A stretch of 64,000 nt of DNA from Absidia repens. Its lineage: Eukaryota; Mucoromycota; Mucoromycetes; Mucorales; Cunninghamellaceae. The notes beneath the pieces are model-generated. The model was not told the DNA's origin, ran no database searches, and worked only from the letters and a program-made list of their open reading frames with translations. Of the stretch, positions 13,706 through 28,299 are shown in pieces. The position numbers and the translations under genes are program-made. How positions within the stretch are numbered: position 1 is the first letter of the stretch; the number at the start of each line of letters is the position of its first letter. The stretch is taken from positions 248,001-312,000 of the forward strand of contig MCGE01000030.1 of assembly GCA_002105175.1 (NCBI GenBank). The letters run 5' to 3'.

Positions 13706-16700
13706 ATGACATCAAACCAAAACGCTCCAATTGGTTATCGTTCTGATGTGAATGGTAAGATATCAATAGATTATTATAATAACGCTTATATTAATCTTGC
13801 TTGTTTTAATTTGCAAGGTTCCAATCCATCCATTACTCAACATTCTTCTTCTGCTACCCCAACTACATCATACCCAGCAGTCTATATTTCTACTCCAAGA
13901 TCTGGCTTATTGGCTAAAGGTAATAGAAAACATGCAAATGCCAAATGTCACAATACTTACCCTTTCAGATATACTATTTAATTTGTGTCCCCTCTCTGTT
14001 AGCTTCTACAACAAACAACCACATATCAACAAATTCATCTTTTGGAAGTGTACAGCATCCAGCCTATGATCCCAAGAACAACGTTGTTTCTACGCCTTTA
14101 GATTCTCCTTCTCCAAGACTCATTGACAGTATATTGCACACTCACTCACCTGTCGCAACATTTTCAACACCAAATTCATCACCACTTACATCAATAGGCG
14201 TTGATACAGAATTCAATCACCCGTCACCCCGCATTACGGGACCTGCAGTAGCTGGACAAGAAACGCCATCGAATCAAAACCCATCCCCTCTGGTACCACC
14301 AGCACCACCGCAACAACAGCAACAGCAAACAGCACAAGTAGTTGCTCAAATTTCTCATGCCGTTCAGTCCAGCCCACAACAGCGTCAGCGGTCTCCCCAA
14401 CCTCAGCAGTCTCCACGACGTCAACAATCCCCACAGAGTGAACAACACCGCGCCAACCCAATTGCTTTTTCCAGCGAAGCACTGAAGATTCTGCAAAAAA
14501 ACACCAAACGACTTCTAGAACTGGAAAAAAACATTCGACATCTTGTTAGCTACGGTAGTGCTTGTGATGAATTTCTCCTTTGGTTACAAGATCCTAGGGC
14601 ATACAATCCAGAAAACGAACAGCCGCTTATGAAATGTGCAGAGGTATGTATGAACACATACACAAACGGGCAAATGAATTGATTTTGTTTTGTTTTGTAA
14701 CATAGGCGGTCCATCAGTCCTCACCCAAGTTTGGTCCTTGGACTGGCTTACAAATCATCAGAACCATCTACGAGAACAACCACCGTCTCAGTGCGCAGAG
14801 TCAAGGTAAGAGAAATATATAGTTTTGAAAAATCACAAAATGAAAAATAGTACTTTATCTGATTGATTCAATACATATGCGTCTTTAATAGCAAAAATAC
14901 GTGAATGGTTTGAAGATATTCTTGTCAAACAAAATCTTGCTGTATCGCCACCCTCAAATCGACCTTTACGACCAAAACAACCGACGCAACCTATACAAAT
15001 GGCCCGTATAACACATTCTAGTATGAATAATACACTGCCGACTATACCGCAAACGATCCCATCTAGTCGACCTACCCAGTCACCTCTTTATCTCCTTCCT
15101 CCAAGTTTCCAACCTTCACAACAACCTTCACAGCAACACCAACTACAACCGCAGCCGCAGCCGCAACCGCAACCGCAATCGCAACCGCAACCGCAACCGC
15201 AGCTGCAACAGCGACAACCTCCTCGTCAATTTGATCAACTACAGCAGCAGCAGCAACAAATAGTTCAACAAAGGATCAATCTATTTCAAAGGCCAAATCA
15301 AGTAGAACAACAATTACAACAACCTCAACCAATTCAACAAACAGATCAAGGGCAGATGCCTTTTTATATCAACAACCCTTATCATCAGGTTCAGCAGCAA
15401 TACACCCAAAATCATCGAGTGAGACCATTGTATCAACAATCAACTGGAAATCCCAATACCGCTTTTTTGCCACCGCAATTACCCAGGAATAATGTCGCTC
15501 TACCACATTCAGCAAATCCAGTACCGAACTCGATGTCCATTCAAATTACGACTGGGCAATCATCCTCAACTTCATCATTGCCACCACAATCGCCAATCAC
15601 AATGCAACCACCAGCTCTGCCCGCATCATCTTCCTTGCCATCTATACCAGAACACTTACTACCACTTCACAATCACCGTATTCAGTATGCTGTCAAACCG
15701 TTTATGGTTAGACATGAAGAATTCCAGACGGATGCGGTTTTCTATATTGGCAAAGAATATTATCAACGAATCAAGCTATCAAAGAACGCTGTCGCGGACA
15801 ACAATTTACTTCCTCTGAATTTTATACTTAACTCATGGAAAGCGAAAACGGACGAAAACAAATGCGAATGGCCTGAAAATGCTTCCTTGTTGATTAACAA
15901 TCGTGCACCAACCTTGGAAAGGGTAAGTAAACTGTTTGGAAGATGACGGAGGAAAAAGGGAAAGGGAAAATGGCAAGCTGATTTTATAACATTTTATATA
16001 TACATACATATTAGAGGCGAAAAATGGACAACAACTCTGAACGACCTTTGTACCTAGGAAAAGATATGCCCTTCAATATTGTTGACTTGGTGGTGGAAGG
16101 ACGCAACGTTTTGACCGTCAAGCAACATGCATGCTCATGCGTAAGTAGATAAACACATGCGATGGTGGTTCCTTGGCTCTAATTTTTTTTTTTTTTTTTT
16201 TTTACATATAGAACTATATTTTTGCTATTGGGATTTACAAATGCGAAAGTCAAGACATGATTACAAGATTTTTATATGATTATATCATTGATGCTGCCTC
16301 TGGTGAACAATTTGTAGACAGACTATTAGGTAATGGTGGCTCACACAACCAGAATCATGATGAAGCCGATGATGATATTGAGATTATCCAGAAATCAATT
16401 GTCCTGACCCTCAAATGTCCGATATCTCTGACCATCATCAAGACGCCGACCAAAGGAGTGGATTGCAGGCATCCGTCTGTAAGTATTCGTCCAGAAGGAA
16501 GGTTCTCGTGTAACTGACAACAGGATATTTATTTATATTTTGTCATCTTTTCAATAGTGCTTTGACCTTCACTCTTATTTAGCAATGAACAAAGGACTTG
16601 TACCTTTGTGGAAATGCCCTATCTGCAACAATCAAACACCTCCGACCTCATTACGCCGCGACATGTACTTCCAAAACTTGCTCTCATCAGTTCCGAAGGG

Positions 16701-17343
16701 TGCATATGAAGTGATGATCTCTGGAACGAGTAAATCTTGGAAGGTGACGAAAATTGACGCCGATGACGACCCTGATTCAGATACAGATTATGACGAAAGC
16801 AAGGAATCAATTAACCAGCTGAATATGAAGCAACTGCACAGCACCAACATTGTTACAGCGAATGAATCGGAAAATGTTATCAGTCTTCTTAGTGACGATG
16901 ATGACGATGATGAGAGCAACAATGAACCTGATAGTGATCCCAGACGAAAAAGACCACGGATGCATTCACCAACAGGAATACCAGCAGCAGCAATGACAAC
17001 TATGCTTACCTCCAATACCACCGCGCCGCTACCATTGGATACAACTGTGACAACCGTTACATCCATCACCAATGCAAGCGCTACAACACCATCTGACACA
17101 ACAGTGACTGGAGCTACGCCTAATTCCAATACAAGCACAACAGCAACATCTGACACCACAGTGACATCTTCATCCAATACAAGCACTACTGCACCGTTTG
17201 GAGAAACAACAATCGTGAACGGAAACGAGTCGGGAACAGCAGGCAAATATCCGATGACATCAGACACACCAGTACAGTGGATGCAAACTATACAAACTTT
17301 GTTACAACCCAATATTACAGGCACCAATCGTCAGTATATCTAA
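13706..17343 (+). CDS. SP-RING (MIZ-type zinc finger) protein, Zmiz/Tonalli-like; candidate SUMO E3 ligase
   Basis: SP-RING proteins act as SUMO ligases or transcription co-regulators in the nucleus. Exons: 13706..13754, 13818..13919, 14003..14643, 14706..14805, 14892..15922, 16015..16140, 16212..16478 and 16558..17343; 1033 residues. The first 600 residues are Gln/Pro/Ser-rich. A conserved block with GKDMPFNIVDLVVEGRN and HACSCNYIFAIGIYKCE resembles the region preceding the finger in animal Zmiz proteins. The SP-RING follows at about 750-796: LKCPISLT, then DCRHPSCFDLHSYL, then WKCPICN, with all expected Cys/His ligands. After it comes an acidic SUMO-interaction-like stretch (VISLLSDDDDDDE) and a basic RRKRPR patch. 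Ligase activity is inferred. The N-terminal start could lie further upstream if an extra exon exists. AATAAA is at 17572-17577. Confidence 0.85.
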
Positions 17344-19241
17344 GCAAGTCCTTATACCTACGGCCAAAAACTTTATTTCGTCACCATTCCTCCTTTGTTT
17401 AGTTATTACTTGACACATCTCTTCTTCCATTACATTTGTATTATTTGAAAATAGCCCCCCCCCAATTGGATTCTTTCCTCTTAGCTTTGTTATATTTTCC
17501 CCCTTGCTGCACGCTCTCTCTTCATAAACGTGTATCATTTTAGCTTTAGATTCGTGGTTGCTGATTTCAAAAATAAAGAAACTATTGAAAATATTTATTT
17601 TATACCTGTCTTCTTTTTTTTTTTTTTTTTTTGCTTTGTCTTTATTATATGAAAACCGGGTGCAATAGCTTTGCAAGTAATACTATCTGTGGGATGTGGA
17701 AAAAGGGCGGGAAATGGGACAAACTGACAGACTAAGCTCTACAGTTTATCAATCCCCGTCGCCCAGATAAAATCACATTTCGTCTCAAATGAAACTTTAA
17801 ACACTGTAGTTAAAAGCGGAAGGGATAGTTTCTTTTTTATGGGATTTATGTAAGAAGGACTTCCATGACAAAAGTACGGTTTCATAAATACTTTTTTGAC
17901 CAGGTGAGTTTCTGGTGCAGTTCAACAAGAACGCAAAAGTGTATGAGCCACATGGAAAATGTTAGGTTTTTTGAAGTACATCCACCCATTAAACCCAATT
18001 TAAAAATTCCGCCCACGTGAATTTTATTTACTCCTTTTTTTTTCCGCCTCGCCTTCTCTCTTCCTCTCAATTTTTTTTTTCTTCACCATTCAACTTCAAA
18101 GGGGTTAGTGTGGACTTGGAATAGTGTCAGGAATAGTTTAGAAGTGTTTTCAGAATAGGGATTACAAGATGCATGGGGAAACCCTTTCATTTTGGATCTA
18201 GGATCTGAAGGCACCATTAGTTGGCTTTCTTGGGAGCCTTCATTAACTTGGTTTAGATTTAGTTTGTCCATAGTTTGAGTCTATATTGAATAAAATATGT
18301 CTATCTTTACTTGCTTTCCAGAAAAATGTCCCTTTAGTTTTTCTCATGGCATGCATAGTATTATAATCTCCCGTTTTACATCCATCCCTTTAGAATTGTG
18401 TTTACCATTTTTTAAATCACACTTTAGACTTCTCCATGCTTAGCGCAATAGATCCTTCCATTGAATCCCATGTTACAATAAACCCCTCGTTTTTAGTTTT
18501 AGTATCTATGACCGGCCTTCAATAAAGTGTGCCTTTAGTTCAGCATTGACTATCCTTCGAAACACACATTAGAGCTCCTCATGCTTCGTCCAATGAATTT
18601 TTCCATTGAACCTCATACTACTATAAATTCCTCGTCTTTAGTTTTAGTATCTGACAATATCTTTTAATAAAGTATGCATTTTTATAACCATTCTCTACCC
18701 ATAGTATAGTCAACAATGTCGCCATTGTAATTTTTTTTTTTCTCGTACACATATACACACTTGAAGTATTTTATTTTATGTTCATTATAGTTAACCATGA
18801 ATAAAACACACAAATGACAAGTTCCGACATGAAAAGTGCAGACTTGTACCTAAAAGACATAGAGTATAACCTCGCAGAAATAAAACTAAACCTCTCCAAG
18901 TTGGAATATAATAGCTATCTCTGTACACTTTCAAGTCAATCGTCAAACCCAAGGTTTGGGAACATCTGGTAATACAGACAAAAATGTGGTTGAAGGTAAG
19001 TATTTTGTGTTTTTTTATTGGCATAAAGTGATCAAACATTATCAGAGAATAATAAGATAATAAAATATAAGGAATGTGACGAGAGAGGGATAAAAATATC
19101 AATAGAGTAAATCATAAATTAAATTGGGGAGTACGGTGAGGAATTAAACAAAACAAAAAAAGGGTAATTTTAGAAAGGAAAAAAAAAATTGATACGGGGA
19201 AGCAGGGATGGGGAAGTAATACTATGACTATGTAAAAATGT
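17344..19241. other. Intergenic between convergent genes, containing repeat copy R1-1
   Basis: This holds the 3' regions of the SP-RING gene (rightward) and the aldehyde dehydrogenase (leftward). The centre is occupied by repeat R1-1, listed separately. Open frames inside (for example 18791-19102) lack family features. Confidence 0.5.
18006..18715 (+). repeat. Dispersed repeat R1, copy 1
   Basis: Begins near CCGCCCACGTGAATTTT, followed by a T/C-rich tract, CACCATTCAACTTC and the core GCATGGGGAAACCCTTTCAT. It then carries two imperfect tandem units of about 145 bp (near 18413-18560 and 18560-18705), each ending with TTTAGTTTTAGTATCT and an AATAAA-type sequence. Copies 2-7 match the same landmarks. 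Edges are approximate. Confidence 0.75.
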
Positions 19242-21667
<2,426 letters not shown>

Positions 21668-24484
21668 AGTAGAAGGATAAAGGAGAATAAAGGGAGAATG
21701 AGGAATATATGTTTAAAAAGAAGGGAAGGGAGTCCGAAGATATGTGTATCAAAAAGTGTAAGGTAAAGAGAAAAAAAAAGAAGAAAAACAGAAAAGGCTA
21801 AAAAACTATGATGGCAAGGCAGGTATTGATTTTAAATCCCGCGAGTAAAAAAATAAAGTTAGCTGTTACCACCACTGCAATGAAAAAGAATATCACTTGT
21901 GTTACATGTCCATCCTTTTTATTTGTTCACACTACATCATTTTGATCATTAATCAATGTAAAATGAACTCGGAAAACATAAATTCGGATCGATCGTAACT
22001 TTTTTGACTGGATTCCACTTTGACCTTGATTAAGGAATGACGCGTATGACTACGTTGTCTCATTTTGCTTCTGAAATCCCAAATATGTATACTCTGTATC
22101 TTTGTAATAATAAGATGTCCTCCCACTGTATTTGATGACAAATCCATACGTTACTGACATCCTTCTCAAATAAATAAACAGAAATACATGAAGAAATTTT
22201 TAAAATGATGTTTTTATGGTCTGATACTAAAGAATAAGATGAGTATGTATGTATAATGGCTTCATTAGGTATAGTTTGTGGGCGAAACCGTGGTGTCAGC
22301 AATATATTAACGTGTAGGAAGCTGCCCTTGAAATGTCAGCCAATGAAACGTCGGATATCCGTCTAGTCTTGTAAAAAGTTTAACGTCCTAGTTCCCATTC
22401 TTGAGATTGAAAGGCAGTATGAGTTTATTTAGAGGCGGAACACAGGTCTATTTTTCTTTGACTATATTATCTATACTGTTTCCTGGATAAACTAGTGTGA
22501 AAATTCTTATTCAATAACTTACTGTACGTAAGACGTATCTTTGCAAGCTTCAACTGCTAATGGTCTCGTCGACTTAAGCAATACAGTAAATGGTTAAAAA
22601 AAAGGACTTTATTTCTTCAGATATACATAAATAATGTATACGATATGTCCAGGCTGGTAGACGACATAAAATCTTATTTCATTTCAGGGAACTTGGAAAT
22701 TACTAAGAGCGTGGGATTCATTGCAGCAAGAAAACTAATATATGCGGCATGAGTGAGACTATTAGGAGTTTTGAAATATGGTCAAAAAAAAATCTAACGG
22801 TAAAATTGTAAAAAGTACCTTAATATATTGTACAGTACAGTTGAGTACAAGTTGTATGTAAGTCTAATAAGGTGTCTTTCACTGAAGCATAACAACTGTC
22901 AACACTAATCAAAAGGAGTATATTACAGAAGACATGAAAGAGACTAACAGAACAGTCTTCATTGAGGCAAATAAAAAAAGACATATTTTATTCAGATGTG
23001 GATATAAACTAAGACTTAACTATGTTAATGGAGACTCCAAAAAGCCAACTAATGGTGGGTCTAAATCCTGAATTCAAAATGAAAGGGTTTCCCCATGCAT
23101 CTTATAATCCCTGAATTGAATACCCTTCTAAACTAGTCCTGACACTATTCTAAGATCACCCTATACGCAAAGACATTGAATGGTGAAGAAAAAAAGAAAA
23201 TGGAAAAAAGAAAAGGAGTAGAAAGAGAGACGAAAATAAGGAGTAAATAAAAAAATTCACGTGGGCGGGAATTGAATTGTTTTTTTTTTGCTCTTGCGAT
23301 ATTTTATGTACATTCCAAGAGAAAAAGTAATCCTACTGATATTTTGTTTTATTGTTTCTACACCATGTAACACTATCAACAACACATCTCACCTTTATAC
23401 ATCAACCAGTAGTACTTAATCGTGACCGCGCGTTAGGTTTCCCACTCATATCAGCAAACCCTACTACGCGGCCGACAGGGTGGTGGTTCACTTCTCGTAC
23501 TGCCTTTCTATTCGATGGGTACAATAGGTAGCGATATGGCCTAATTTAGTTTATCCTTTCACTGTAGAATAGTTTGTACCTCGCCATAGAACAATCCCCA
23601 CACTTCTTTATACAATAGTTTGCCATTCGTCATAGAATTGCTTACACTTTTATTTTGTCTTACGTTATGCTAGTTCTTCAATAAAAAAAAAAGGTACTTG
23701 TATGCCTTCAATAAATGTCGAACAAGATATCACAGAGAAAATATAGTCTACATGATACCACAAAAAGGAATCGTTTTGATTCGGTCAAAGGAGCGTGCCT
23801 ATCATATGATAGAAAGTAACTCAAGCACGATAATGTCAACACCATTAAAAGCATTGTTCCATAACGTGCAATAAAAAATCAATCTTGGAGAGAAGGAAAA
23901 CAAGTTCATATAGCAGGCAATTGAGGGGAAAATAATAATAACAATGGAAATTGACCACTACTTATTTCTCTTTAATTTGTTGTACATTTATGTAAGGTCA
24001 GAGGGGTGCTGTAAATGACGGTAAGAAGAATTCTCTCTGTACTGTGCAAAAGAGGGAATATTTCAAAATGATGTGATAGGCCTCATAATTCTGTTTAAAA
24101 TTAGCCCCTGAAAGTAACTTGGGGCCAAAATTCACGGCCAATCATCCTAAAATGAAAAAGCCACTCAAATAATTATATTGTAACTATGGACCACATCCTT
24201 CGTATATTCTTCGAAAGTAGCTGTCCTGTTCTTAGCTCCTATGTCACTCATTTTTAATAATTCATAACATCTTGCGACCTCGGAGAATGAAATACATGCC
24301 ATGTTTATTTTTTTTGGGGGAGGGGAATGATGGGTCCAAATTTCCACGCCCACACAACGTCACAGCAAAAAAAAAAAAAAACATTTTTCAAAAAACTTGA
24401 TTGAAACTGCTTTTGACCACTCTTTGTCACTCTTTTTGCTTTGCACCCCCCTCCTCTTCTTACATTTATTTTTGAACCAGAAGC
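21668..24484. other. 2.8 kb region without genes: ALDH promoter, repeat R1-2, and NDUFV2 promoter
   Basis: Divergent promoters lie at both ends. The middle is repeat R1-2 (about 22590-23275). Sequence at 23541-23580 (TTTCACTGTAGAATAGTT) recurs at 29268-29315 next to copy R1-3, so the repeat or its neighbourhood extends further. At about 23560-23650 there is a degenerate tandem repeat of roughly 50 bp. No convincing coding sequence was found. Confidence 0.5.
22590..23275 (-). repeat. Dispersed repeat R1, copy 2
   Basis: Inverted relative to copy 1. Read on the minus strand it runs from AATTCCCGCCCACGTGAATT at about 23275, through the pyrimidine-rich tract and CACCATTCAATG, the GCATGGGGAAACCCTTTCAT core near 23085-23105, and AATAAAATATGTC near 22985, into tandem submodules ending about 22600. 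Edges are approximate. Confidence 0.7.
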
Positions 24485-25552
24485 ATGAACTCTGTTCGCT
24501 CCCTTATTCGACAAGTTGGTAAAGTGCCTTCTAACAGACGATTCCTTCACTCTTCACCCGCTGCTACATCCGATGCCTTATTCATTGTAAGTCTATTTAT
24601 TTGCCTCTATCGTCTCACTCTCTAGTTCTCTCTCTCTCTCTCTCTTTTTTTTTTTCTCTTTACACCTCCTTACTAATCTCTTTTTTCCTTCATTAGCATC
24701 GCGACACACCTGAAAATAACCCTAACCTCAAGTTCGAATTCAACGCTGAAAACCAACAACGAGTTCAAGAAGTTTTGAAGAAATATCCTCCTCAATACAA
24801 GAAGGCTGCTATTATGCCCTTGTTGGATCTTGGACAACGACAATTCGGCTTCACTTCTATCTCCGTCATGAACGAGGTCGCTCGTCTTCTTGAAGTTCCC
24901 CCTATGCGTGTCTATGAAGTTGCCACCTTTTACACAATGTTCAACAGGTAAAGTACATGGTCTTTTCTTTTTATATGTGTACTTATTTATCCCTTTTCTC
25001 TCTGTCTCTCTCTCTTTTTTTTTTCCTTTTTTCCTTTTCTCAATAGAAATCCTATTGGAAAGCACTTTTTGCAACTTTGCACTACGACACCTTGCCAATT
25101 GGGCGGTTGTGGCTCAACGAAAATTTTGGATACATTGACCAAGGAACTCGACATCAAGCCTGGAGAAACTACTAAGGATGGAAAATTCACCTTGGTTGAA
25201 GTGGAATGTGCTGGCGCGTGCGTGAATGCCCCTGTCATGGCTATCAACGATGACTACTATGTAAGTTGGCGGGTTTTATTGTGAAGGATATATATATATA
25301 TATATATATGTATGTTTTCCTATGTGTACGGGTCTATTAATCAACACATTGGGGGGGGATTTAATTTGAAATGTACAGGAAGATCTGACACCGGAAACCA
25401 CCAAAGCTCTCTTGGATAACTTGAAGGCTGGTAAGCCTGTTACTCCTGGTCCTCAATCCGGTCGCAACACTTGTGAATACTCCCCAGGCGTTTACACCAC
25501 CTTGAACAGTGAACCCTATGGTCCTGGCTTCAGATTCCGCGATGATTTGTAA
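24485..25552 (+). CDS. NDUFV2: NADH:ubiquinone oxidoreductase 24 kDa subunit (complex I)
   Basis: Peripheral-arm subunit of mitochondrial complex I that carries the N1a 2Fe-2S cluster beside the NADH/FMN site. Exons 24485..24586, 24697..24947, 25047..25260 and 25379..25552; 246 residues. The first 25 residues are Arg/Ser-rich without acidic residues, a typical matrix-targeting presequence. The mature part has [20 protein letters not shown] and [13 protein letters not shown]. The four cluster ligands are present: LCTTTPC (about C128 and C133) and ECAGAC (about C171 and C175). It ends [10 protein letters not shown], full length for the family. A CT microsatellite sits in the first intron (about 24627-24645) and an AT repeat in the last (about 25290-25308). 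AATAAA is at 25801-25806. The neighbouring gene is convergent. Confidence 0.97.
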
Positions 25553-25560
25553 CTCTGCCA

Positions 25561-25564
<4 letters not shown>

Positions 25565-25595
<31 letters not shown>

Positions 25596-25612
25596 GCGCA
25601 CACACATACACA
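25565..25612 (+). repeat. AC/GC dinucleotide microsatellite
   Basis: A run of AC dinucleotides, interrupted by CGCGCG, lies in the 3' UTR of the complex I gene, just after its stop codon. Confidence 0.9.
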
Positions 25613-26024
25613 CCCTATTGATTAGTTTAGTATCACCCATTTACCTCTTCGTCTCTTTCATCTCATTTGCCTTTATTCTAAATCCACTTCCACTAGTCTC
25701 TTTGATTCGTCCCCCCTTTTTTTTAGTACCATTCACCGTATTGTATCCCCTCCATTTATCTATTCAAATACAATGATTATTATTTTACACATTTTCCATC
25801 AATAAAAATAAGATGATATAGACTGAATGCTTGGTTTTTTTTATTTGACTTGTAATAAATTGTACAAAAAGTGGGTGAGCATTGACTGACATGTAGGATA
25901 GAGGAAGGGGGTGAAGAAAAAAAAAAATGAGCAATAGATGTAATGAAATGATAATACTAAGAGAAGGGAGTGTGTAGTATATCTAAAAAGTTAAAAAAAA
26001 AAAAAAAAAATTCAACAGATACAA

Positions 26025-27164
26025 CTAAGGGTGTGCATGATAAATAAAATAAGAGGGAATACCAAAGATTCCAAAACCCATTGCCTTGGCTATTTTTGCA
26101 AATCCTTCAGTGTCGACTTGATGTTGGAAAGCAAAAGATGGAAAATTGGCACCTTCACGGTGTACAATTGCTTTGACCAGAGTAAAGGAAGTCCCCACGC
26201 CATCGAGCGGCACCAAGTGATTGTGTCCAAGATGAGTCGGCATATCCACCAATAATGTTCTTCCAGTCGCCAGTTCCTTATAACCTTCCAGCATAACAAA
26301 ATCTTCCCCCACAGACATCTGGAACCGCATTGAGCCATCCGTTTCCTGCCAATTGTTGCGATCGTATGCCCAAAAGCTGTGATCCTTAGTCGGCAGCAAA
26401 CAGTTGGGTACAATCACATCCACATCATGTCGCATGAGGTCTTCAAAGATCGTCGGCGGGTAGTCGATGACATCCACATCCATCCACGCCACCCAACTAT
26501 GGTCGTCCTCCAATGCTGCTGATAATAAGTAGTTCCGCGCGCGAGCCATGATGGATCGTCGATAAGGTTGAAGTTTGAAGCTTGAAGAAGAATGGTGTAA
26601 TGTATCCCCTTTCCCAGAATGATGATCAATATCGAAATCAAAGTGGAAGTCACGTTGGTAAATGTTGATTTCGTGGAAGGCATGGAACCACCGTCGCTGT
26701 AATCTGTGCACTAACGTCGTCAATGTCGTGATCATATCGTCGTGTTGTGCCTGTGTCGACGAGGTGGAAGAAGATACGAGTAGCCCAATCGATATCAAAT
26801 GGTTGGGATATGTTGATTGATCCAATAGCTCAAAGTAGCGTGATAAGTGTTCTTCGGCATTGTTTTGGAACAGAGGCGTCAAGACCAAGATACGTTCCTG
26901 GTTCTGGATAGCTTTCGACGTGGCATCTAAGGCATTCAGGTCGCGGTAATATGGTTGGGTCAAATAGCCTAGTCGTTGTCGCCATGATAATTTCTGTGGT
27001 GAATGGCTCAATGACCGAGTGTTGTGGCACATGGTATTGCTGGTATTGTACTTGGTGTTGGTGTTGGTGTTGGCTTGATTGAATGCAAATAAGAATAAAC
27101 AAGTCATTAAGCCAAGAACCATCACCAAACGCTTCCCGCCTCTGAAGGTATATAGAGAGGTCAT
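26025..27164 (-). CDS. Mannan polymerase-type alpha-mannosyltransferase (GT62, Mnn9/Anp1/Van1 family)
   Basis: Golgi type II membrane enzyme that extends N-linked mannan using GDP-mannose. Single exon of 379 residues. A short basic N-terminus (RGGKR) precedes a membrane anchor (about residues 14-28), then an Asn/Thr-rich stem. The catalytic region has ERILVLTPLFQNN, YPNHLISIGLLVSSS, SIMARARNYLLSAAL, the metal-binding DXD in WVAWMDVDVIDYPP, VDVIVPNCLL and FPSFAFQHQVDTEGFAKIAK, all family landmarks. Which of Mnn9, Anp1 or Van1 it corresponds to cannot be told, since ancestral copy number in this lineage is unknown to me. A low-complexity His/Asp/Ser insertion (about residues 180-205) precedes the SIMARARN motif. 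It converges on the complex I gene with about 470 bp between stops. Confidence 0.93.
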   Translation of the reverse strand: MTSLYTFRGGKRLVMVLGLMTCLFLFAFNQANTNTNTKYNTSNTMCHNTRSLSHSPQKLSWRQRLGYLTQPYYRDLNALDATSKAIQNQERILVLTPLFQNNAEEHLSRYFELLDQSTYPNHLISIGLLVSSSTSSTQAQHDDMITTLTTLVHRLQRRWFHAFHEINIYQRDFHFDFDIDHHSGKGDTLHHSSSSFKLQPYRRSIMARARNYLLSAALEDDHSWVAWMDVDVIDYPPTIFEDLMRHDVDVIVPNCLLPTKDHSFWAYDRNNWQETDGSMRFQMSVGEDFVMLEGYKELATGRTLLVDMPTHLGHNHLVPLDGVGTSFTLVKAIVHREGANFPSFAFQHQVDTEGFAKIAKAMGFGIFGIPSYFIYHAHP

Positions 27165-28299
27165 AGATGTAGATGTAGATATCGTATTAGTATATAATAT
27201 ATATTATGTGTATATAAAAGGAAAGGGAGGGTCACAGTATAGAAAAGAGAAAGAAAAGGAATGAAAGAGATAGAAGCAAGGAGAAATACAGGATAATAAA
27301 AATTGGTTGCCCGCTTTTGTAAAAAAAAAAAAAAAAGGTCGAACAATAATCGTAGGTAAATCCTTTCACCGCTAATGATACATTATACCTTATGATGAAG
27401 TATTTTGATGCATATATTTTAAATGCTTTATTAATATCGATTTTCTTTTTAAATAGTAATGTCTATCACAACATATTTAGTTGATTGAATGATTATAAAA
27501 ATAGCATCAAAGGAGAAAATCGTCTCTCGTTTTTACCCAAATAGGATCGTAATCAATGAACCTTAAAAAATAACTTGTGTCTATTTCAATCGATCAAAGC
27601 CTCCCCTTTTCATGATTGGGTCTTTTTTGATCACTATTTATTGTATTTTCTCCTAATCAAAGGATCTATTCATTGCGTAGTATAATATTATACTTCCACA
27701 ATTTTATGATATATATACAATCCTGAAGACGGTTTATATGTAGTACAAAAGACTTGGAGAGTATGTATGTAACATATTATTCAAATTGTACGAAAATTTA
27801 CATCTCCTTTCACCCGCTTTCACAGACTGAAAGGATCAAAAACTTAATATTGTATTCCCAATATAAATGATATCCTTTGACCAATGTCGTGGTTTCTGTG
27901 TGCGTGAAAACCCCTTCTCCCCCAACTAATTGAGTATTGAGTATTGACGTTTGCGCCATTTTTCATTCTGGTGGGCAATGCCTTTGGGACTAGTTAATTT
28001 CCCTTTGGCTTTTATGTTGCATTTAAATACATGTATTATACCATACGTAATAAAGGTAATGGGTTCGGTATATACAGAAAGTTCAGTCAAGGGAGGCTAT
28101 GATATTCTATAGGATAGACTACGCTAACAGTACGGCTTAAGTTTATGAACATGATTTGTTGAGTAGGAATAGCGTCACATTTTGTATTAGCGACCTAAAC
28201 CTATAAATCAGTTGATCAGAAGGAAAATGAGTGGAAATCTAGCAGGCAGGCAAGAAAAAAGGTGGAAATGCCTATTATACTGTACTCTGTAGCACTGGC

